Of a DNA stretch of 10,123 nucleotides, positions 5,615-10,123 are shown piece after piece. Under the pieces are notes generated by a model. It was not told the DNA's origin. It made no database searches and saw only the letters and a program-made list of their open reading frames with translations. The stretch spans positions 1-10,123 of the forward strand of contig JAISPA010000210.1 in the NCBI GenBank assembly GCA_031275255.1, written 5' to 3'. The stretch is from Acidaminococcales bacterium. Its GTDB lineage: Bacteria; Bacillota; Negativicutes; Acidaminococcales; JAISLQ01. Within the stretch, counting starts at the first letter, position 1. Every line of letters begins with the position of its first letter. The position numbers were made by a program, and so were the translations under genes.

Positions 5615-7291
5615 TTAGAATATTTTCTTTATCGCGTCCGTTATTTTACCTGTCCTGCTTTTTATTTTATCTTCTACGGTCTGTTTTTTGATAGTGTTAA
5701 CGTCAATATTGTCAAATTTTATTTTGCCGCCGGTGCTGACCGAAGCGTTTGTATGCGCTACGCCCGCCAGTGTGTCAATCGTTATATTGCTGAAAAACAT
5801 CTCGTCGCCTTTTTTATTGAAATCGCCTGTGAGCGAATTAAACGGTATGCCGTTAAAGTCGCCCTTGCCAATCGCGAAAGAACCGGCTGCCGCGGCGGCG
5901 GACGGATCACCCGCGCCGGTCGCGCGGGCATTGAAAGAAAGCGGCCCTTGAATTTTTGTTTCGGTCATTGCCGTGCTGTTTAGGCCGGAGCCTTTCAAAT
6001 TAAATGCAAAACTCTTTTCATCAAGTTTTACCGCCCCGTTCGCATTAACAATACCGCCGTAAGCGCCGGCGCTCGCGTCGTAAATATTCAGCACGCCTTT
6101 GTCATAGCGAAAGTTTCCCCGGCCGTTGATTAATTCCAGCTGCTCGGTTTTAAGGGACGCCACGGAGAAACTGCCTTTGGCCTGCGGGGCGTCGGGCGCG
6201 CCGGTTATATCGGCGTTAAACGCCAAAGGCGCGTTTATCCCCATGCCGGGACTTAAGGCGTCTATGCGGAAAGCATCCGAAGCTATTTTGACATCCAGTT
6301 TATAAGGTTCGGACTTAATAACGACTTTGCCGTTTATGCCGACCGGCTGGCCGTTAAGCCGGCCGCTGACGTTAGTGAAAACAATTTCTTCCTGGCTGCC
6401 GCTGAAAGCACCTTTAAAAGAATCCAGCGCAATTGAGGCCGCCTCTCCCTTAATGTTGGAAAAGTCCCCCTGCGCCCGCATCTTGAGCGGTTCATCGCCT
6501 CGCGCCGTTATCGTCGCCTGCAATGTGTCAATATTGCCTTCCAGGATTTTAACATTGCTTTTGACCGGAATCATCTCGAAAAAATCGCGCAGCGCCAGCG
6601 AACGCCCCTCTATTTGCAAATCAATCTTATTCCCGGCCGGATCATGGTTTATCTCAAACTTGCCGGCCAGATCGGCTTTGTTTTGTTTGGCCTGCATGAC
6701 GCCGGCCGTTTTGGGGAAAGAAGCGTAGGAAAGTTTGCTTTCAAGATTTTCGTAACGCAGCCGGCTTTCGCCGGAAACTATTTCCAAAAGGCCGCGGGCT
6801 ATTTCCAGCGTGCCGCGAAAGCCGACCGCTTCCCCAGGCTTTCCGGCTGGCTGCCAGGCGGCACTTTTCGACTGGTTTTCTTTTACTTTTATCAGCCGCA
6901 GGACGTTGAGGCCGCCTTTGGGGTCGTAGGACAAGTACAATTCAGGGCGCTCCAGAGTAATCGTCTGGATAGAACCCACGCCGAAACTCGTGCTTAATAT
7001 ATCCCGAAGGCGCACGGAAATATTCAGGCTGGGTATATTGGCTACCAATTTACCGTCAGGGTCTTTCCAGACAATATCGCTCAGCCAGACATCACCGCTA
7101 AACGCCGCCCTCACATCGCCGATACTGACCGTCCCTTCCAGAAAATCCTGTTTGGCGGCCTGTTCTTTGATAAACACCGCCGCTTTGCCGCCGGCCCAAC
7201 TGACAAAACCAAACAAAAGCAAAAACGCCGCAATCACTGCCACGCTGATTATTTTATGTTTACCGCTGAAATTAAAATTTTTTATCGGCAT
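5615..7291 (-). CDS. AsmA-like inner-membrane-anchored protein
   Basis: AsmA-like and TamB-like proteins are anchored in the inner membrane and project into the periplasm as long beta-rich structures; in proteobacteria they support phospholipid transport to the outer membrane. The 558-residue product has a basic N-terminus (KNFNFSGKHK), one membrane helix (about 14-33), and then repeated short beta-strand units with many Gly, Asn, Asp and Ser turns. Phrases such as ISVRLRDILS (91-100) and the recurring 'GxFxxxxG' pattern are typical of AsmA/DUF748-type sequences. The C-terminus is basic and probably helical (VEDKIKSRTGKITDAIKKIF). The ATG at 7291 has a strong ribosome binding site (GAGGTGA). 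It is shorter than TamB, and no DUF490 C-terminus is obvious. The family assignment rests on architecture, not on a catalytic motif. Confidence 0.75.
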   Translation of the reverse strand: MPIKNFNFSGKHKIISVAVIAAFLLLFGFVSWAGGKAAVFIKEQAAKQDFLEGTVSIGDVRAAFSGDVWLSDIVWKDPDGKLVANIPSLNISVRLRDILSTSFGVGSIQTITLERPELYLSYDPKGGLNVLRLIKVKENQSKSAAWQPAGKPGEAVGFRGTLEIARGLLEIVSGESRLRYENLESKLSYASFPKTAGVMQAKQNKADLAGKFEINHDPAGNKIDLQIEGRSLALRDFFEMIPVKSNVKILEGNIDTLQATITARGDEPLKMRAQGDFSNIKGEAASIALDSFKGAFSGSQEEIVFTNVSGRLNGQPVGINGKVVIKSEPYKLDVKIASDAFRIDALSPGMGINAPLAFNADITGAPDAPQAKGSFSVASLKTEQLELINGRGNFRYDKGVLNIYDASAGAYGGIVNANGAVKLDEKSFAFNLKGSGLNSTAMTETKIQGPLSFNARATGAGDPSAAAAAGSFAIGKGDFNGIPFNSLTGDFNKKGDEMFFSNITIDTLAGVAHTNASVSTGGKIKFDNIDVNTIKKQTVEDKIKSRTGKITDAIKKIF

Positions 7292-7336
7292 GAAATCACC
7301 TCGTTCTTACTATTCAAGGCGCGCTCTGCCGCCCGT

Positions 7337-7783
7337 TCACTGTTTGCCGGTAAAATACGCGCTGTTTTTCATGCCGCGGTTGTCCAGATACCCTTGCAAA
7401 ATTAAGACCGCAGCCAATTTATCCACAAGGGTTTTGCGTTTTCTGCGCCGTACGTCTGCTTCTATCAGCACTTTTTGCGCTGCCGCCGTAGTCAGCCGCT
7501 CGTCCCAAAGAATCACTTCTTTGCCGGCAAAACGTTCTTGCAAAAGCGCGGCGAATTGCCCGGATAAAAGCGCCCGTTCGCCGATTGTGCCGTTCATGTT
7601 TTTGGGATAACCGATGACGAAACCGTCCGCCGCGTACTCTTTCATATACCCGGACAGTTTTTCCAGGTCATGTTCCAGTCCGGCGCGTCTGATAATGCCG
7701 ACGCCCTGCGCGGTAATCCCCAATTGGTCGCTTACCGCCACACCGATAATTTTATCCCCTAAATCAAGCCCTAAAAACCGCAT
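7337..7783 (-). CDS. ruvX: RuvX/YqgF, pre-16S rRNA nuclease
   Basis: RNase H-fold nuclease once called a putative Holliday junction resolvase; E. coli YqgF takes part in 5' maturation of 16S rRNA. The 148 residues carry the metal-binding acidic residues at the expected places: Asp7 in GLDLGDKIIGVAVSD, Glu95 in WDERLTT and Asp121 in LVDKLAA. The family motif GYPKNMNGT lies at 58-66. The start MRFLGLDLG is the normal family N-terminus, so the ATG at 7783 is secure although its ribosome binding site is poor (GGGACGATAGCGGGCC). It lies 61 bp after ireB and 45 bp before the AsmA-like gene, which argues for one transcript. Confidence 0.95.
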   Translation of the reverse strand: MRFLGLDLGDKIIGVAVSDQLGITAQGVGIIRRAGLEHDLEKLSGYMKEYAADGFVIGYPKNMNGTIGERALLSGQFAALLQERFAGKEVILWDERLTTAAAQKVLIEADVRRRKRKTLVDKLAAVLILQGYLDNRGMKNSAYFTGKQ

Positions 7784-7844
7784 GGCCCGCTATCGTCCCG
7801 GCGCGGCGCTTTGAGCAGTGCGGTCGGTTCTTTCACAAGTTGCG

Positions 7845-8105
7845 TCAAACATCTTTTTTATTCAAATAACTTTCCATTAATTCCTCCAGCAGTTCATACC
7901 GCTCAAAAGCCCTGATCCGCGTACGCGCGTCTTTATGGCTGGTTATATATGTCGGGTCGCCGGACAAAAGATAGCCTACCAACTGATCGATAGGGTTATA
8001 TCCTTTCTCTGCCAGCGCCATGCAGACATACGCTATTTCAGCCGCGGCGGCTTTTTTCGCCGTATCACTCTTGTATAATACCGTATCTTTTGATACATCA
8101 GCCAT
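7845..8105 (-). CDS. ireB: IreB family regulatory phosphoprotein (DUF965)
   Basis: In Enterococcus faecalis IreB is a small substrate of the Ser/Thr kinase IreK and a negative regulator of cephalosporin resistance. The 86-residue product carries the family core: [25 protein letters not shown] (about 33-57), then SHKDAR and a C-terminal helix ending YLNKKDV. Thr8 in KDTV aligns with the region where the enterococcal protein is phosphorylated, but the usual acidic stretch after it is replaced by LYKSDTAKK. The start is the ATG at 8105, with GGGAGGG seven bases before it; the frame extends 25 codons further upstream to 8180 without family resemblance. The adjacent alaS and ruvX are its usual neighbours. 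No kinase or phosphatase gene is in the window. Confidence 0.93.
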   Translation of the reverse strand: MADVSKDTVLYKSDTAKKAAAAEIAYVCMALAEKGYNPIDQLVGYLLSGDPTYITSHKDARTRIRAFERYELLEELMESYLNKKDV

Positions 8106-8129
8106 GGCCAACCCTCCCGCTACGAAAAT

Positions 8130-8169
8130 AGAAAACGGAGTTTTCTGCAACCGCCGGCGATGGCCGCCG
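8130..8169. repeat. Two hairpins in the ireB leader
   Basis: Two inverted repeats lie between the ireB promoter candidate and its ribosome binding site. AGAAAAC-GGA-GTTTTCT (8130-8146) is a perfect 7-bp stem with a 3-base loop. CGGCG-ATGGC-CGCCG (8155-8169) is a 5-bp stem. In the transcript the GC-rich stem comes first and the A/U-rich stem sits about 12 bases before the GGGAGGG site. They might affect mRNA stability or initiation; no regulator is implied. Confidence 0.35.
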
Positions 8170-8212
8170 CGCGCAGGCAAAACACAACCGGAAACTTCTT
8201 AATCTTTTTTAT

Positions 8213-8245
8213 ATTTTACCATACAATCGCGGACCGGTATGTAAA
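8213..8245 (-). promoter_or_regulatory. Candidate promoter upstream of ireB
   Basis: The minus strand holds TTTACA (8240-8245, 5 of 6 to the -35 consensus), then 16 bases, then TATGGT (8218-8223). An alternative reading is an extended -10 element TGGTAAAAT (8213-8221), whose -10 box TAAAAT matches 5 of 6 but without a well-placed -35 box. Either would drive ireB and the genes after it with a leader of about 100 bases. The -35 box overlaps the T tract of the hairpin after alaS. Confidence 0.45.
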
Positions 8246-8280
8246 AAAGCCGCTCAACTTTCAGTTTTCTCTGAACCGGC
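8243..8280 (-). terminator. Weak intrinsic terminator after alaS
   Basis: Thirty bases after the alaS stop, the minus-strand RNA can form GCCG/CGGC (8277-8280 with 8249-8252) around UUCAG/CUGAA (8271-8275 with 8260-8264) with an AGAAAA loop. A run of six U follows (8243-8248). The two stem parts are separated on one side by a 7-base bulge, so the stem is imperfect and some read-through into ireB is expected. Confidence 0.4.
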
Positions 8281-8310
8281 ATAACGCCCGGGAATCGGAC
8301 AATACTTCAT

Positions 8311-10123
8311 TCAGCTCAATTGCGCCTTTATCGCGTCCCAGGCTTTGGCCATAGCTTCCGGAATAAGATCCGAGCGCCTGCCGCCGGCCTGCGCCATATC
8401 CGGCCGGCCGCCGCCGCCGCCGCCTACCGCCGCCGCCAATTCTTTCACCAATTTGCCGGCGTTCAACCCTTTTTCCACCGCCTGTCTGCCGGCTATAACC
8501 AACAAGTCTACTTTACCGCCGTCGCGCTTGCTAAAAAGCACCGCCACTCCGGCTGCGCCAAGTTTATCGCGCATCTTGTCGCCAAATCCGCGCAAAGCAT
8601 CCATATCGGCAGTATCTGTTTCCAGCACCGCCGCTTTTATGCCGTTAATATCTCTGGCGGCGTTTTCGATGCCGTCTGATTTAAGTTTCGCCAAAATTTC
8701 GCCCTGTTTGCTTACTTGCTGCTGCGCGGCTTTAAGTTCCGCCTGTATATTTACAAGCCTGTCCGCTATGTCGCCGGGACGGCACTTTAAGACGGCTGCC
8801 GCGCCCGACAGGAGAACATCCATGTTTTGCACAAAAGCGACCGCCTCTTGTCCGGTAACAGCCTCAATACGCCGTACGCCGGCGCCGACGGCGCTCTCAC
8901 CGACGATTTTGAAAAAGCCAATATCCGCCGTGTTGTCCACATGCGTGCCGCCGCATAATTCCATGCTGAAACCGGGTACGGACACCACCCGGACGAATTC
9001 ACCGTATTTTTCGCCGAAAAGCGCAACCGCACCCATTTCGTGCGCTTCCTGCCGGTTCACCTCGCAAATTTCCAATCTTTTACCTTGCAGTATCTCATTA
9101 TTCACTAATAGTTCCACCCGCGCCAGTTCCTGCGCTCTGACAGGTGAAAAATGGGAAAAATCGAAACGCAGCCGGTCGGGGCCGACATAACTGCCGGCCT
9201 GGCTGACGTGCGCGCCCAGTGTTTCTTTTAAGGCGGCATGCAAAAGGTGGGTAGCCGTGTGGTTGCGCGCCGTGGCCTGTTTCCGCGCGCGATCGGAAAC
9301 AGCCGTTACCTTGTCGCCCACCGCCAACATACCGCCAGTGATTTGAACGTACTGCACCGTCGTGCCGTCGGCAACTTTACGGGTAGCGTGAACCGCGGCG
9401 GCTCCGTTTTCCCCGGTTATGCTGCCGGTATCGCCGACCTGTCCCCCGCCTTCGGCGTGAAATGGGGAAACAGACAATACTATTATCACTTCCTGTCCGG
9501 CTGTACCCGCATCTATCCGCGCGCCCGAGCCGGGTTCAAACATCAACGCTATCACGCTGTCTTTGGCGGTTTCGTCCACTTTGAATAAAGACGCGTCGCA
9601 ACCGGAAAAATCAAGCGGAGCATGTGATATTTCTTCTTTTTCGCCTCTGGCCGACCTTCCCCGCTCGCGCTGTTTATTCATGGCGTTTTCAAAGGCTTTC
9701 TGGTCGAGTGCAAAGCCTTCTTCCTCAAGTATTTCCTCGGTCAATTCCAGCGGGAAGCCAAAAGTATCGTAAAGTTTGAACACAGTCTCGCCGTCTAATA
9801 TCCCGACCGCGTTCTCCCGCATTTTTGCCAGTTCGGAAATTAAAAGTTCGGTTCCCTGCGCAAGCGTTAAATTAAAGCGTTCTTCTTCCAATTGTATTAC
9901 TTTTTTGATATAGTTTCTTTTTTCGGCAATATTGGCGTAATGCTCGCCGAATAAATCAACCGCGACATCAACCGCCCCCGCCAAAAACGGCCGTTCAATC
10001 CCAAGCAGCCGGCCGTGGCGCGCGGCGCGGCGCAATACGCGGCGCAGCACATATCCCCGCCCTTCGTTGGACGGCAATATCCCGTCGCCGATCATAAAAC
10101 TGACGCTCCGGGCGTGATCGGCT
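8311..10123 (-). CDS. alaS: Alanyl-tRNA synthetase, N-terminus outside window
   Basis: Charges tRNA-Ala with alanine and hydrolyses misacylated Ser- or Gly-tRNA-Ala. The visible 603 residues begin at ADHARSVSFMIGDG, near the end of the class II catalytic domain; roughly the first 270 residues lie beyond 10123. The internal ATG at 10095 is not the start, because family sequence continues upstream of it. Numbered from that Met, class II motif 3 is EGRGYVLRRVLRRAARHGR (11-29), followed by the tRNA-recognition region. The editing domain has zinc-binding HTATH (279-283) and CGGTH (381-385). The C-Ala/DHHA1 domain ends with the glycine run GGGGGGRPDMAQAGG (568-582). All expected motifs are intact. 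In this clade a T-box leader could precede the gene, but that region is not visible. Confidence 0.98.
   Translation of the reverse strand, partial: ADHARSVSFMIGDGILPSNEGRGYVLRRVLRRAARHGRLLGIERPFLAGAVDVAVDLFGEHYANIAEKRNYIKKVIQLEEERFNLTLAQGTELLISELAKMRENAVGILDGETVFKLYDTFGFPLELTEEILEEEGFALDQKAFENAMNKQRERGRSARGEKEEISHAPLDFSGCDASLFKVDETAKDSVIALMFEPGSGARIDAGTAGQEVIIVLSVSPFHAEGGGQVGDTGSITGENGAAAVHATRKVADGTTVQYVQITGGMLAVGDKVTAVSDRARKQATARNHTATHLLHAALKETLGAHVSQAGSYVGPDRLRFDFSHFSPVRAQELARVELLVNNEILQGKRLEICEVNRQEAHEMGAVALFGEKYGEFVRVVSVPGFSMELCGGTHVDNTADIGFFKIVGESAVGAGVRRIEAVTGQEAVAFVQNMDVLLSGAAAVLKCRPGDIADRLVNIQAELKAAQQQVSKQGEILAKLKSDGIENAARDINGIKAAVLETDTADMDALRGFGDKMRDKLGAAGVAVLFSKRDGGKVDLLVIAGRQAVEKGLNAGKLVKELAAAVGGGGGGRPDMAQAGGRRSDLIPEAMAKAWDAIKAQLS

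Noticed and set aside
6990..7610. 206-codon plus-strand frame spanning the AsmA-like/ruvX junction.
   Set aside because: It runs antisense across two real genes with good motifs and start sites; its composition (Ser, Leu, Arg, Ala without domains) is typical of a shadow frame.
8345..9190. 281-codon plus-strand frame opposite alaS.
   Set aside because: It is entirely antisense to the editing and C-terminal domains of AlaRS, whose motifs are intact; the product is low-complexity Ser/Ala/Pro.

Overview
The window is a run of conserved housekeeping genes, all on the minus strand, so transcription runs from position 10123 towards 1. The order alaS, ireB, ruvX, AsmA-like, DUF1292, mltG, U32 (trhP-like), aroQ, papP, efp joins two gene clusters familiar from Firmicutes: alaS-ireB-ruvX-DUF1292-mltG-U32, and aroQ-papP-efp. 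Base composition is close to balanced with a mild GC excess. The AsmA-like membrane protein between ruvX and DUF1292 belongs to a family associated with double-membrane envelopes. A diderm Firmicute, most likely of the class Negativicutes, is therefore the best guess. This is an inference from gene order and family content; no 16S or other marker is present.

Reading in the direction of transcription: alaS (8311-10123, 5' end outside the window) is followed by a weak terminator-like hairpin and a promoter candidate. Then come ireB (7845-8105), ruvX (7337-7783), the AsmA-like gene (5615-7291) and a DUF1292 gene (5168-5503). A 280-bp gap without a convincing gene precedes mltG (3889-4887), which is followed 16 bp later by the U32 gene (2655-3872, probably with a TTG start). 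A 467-bp spacer (2188-2654) then holds a long imperfect inverted repeat, a promoter candidate and a region of competing short hairpins just ahead of aroQ. aroQ (1741-2187) overlaps papP (681-1748) by 8 bp. efp (45-602) follows with a good promoter of its own.

Functionally the genes serve translation (alaS, efp, trhP-like, ruvX in pre-16S rRNA processing), the cell envelope (mltG, AsmA-like), aromatic amino-acid precursors (aroQ), peptide turnover (papP) and Ser/Thr-kinase signalling (ireB). No mobile element, CRISPR array, tRNA or rRNA was found. No gene points to a new multi-gene system. The least explained DNA is the spacer 2188-2654, followed by 4888-5167, where the palindrome GCCGGC is concentrated.
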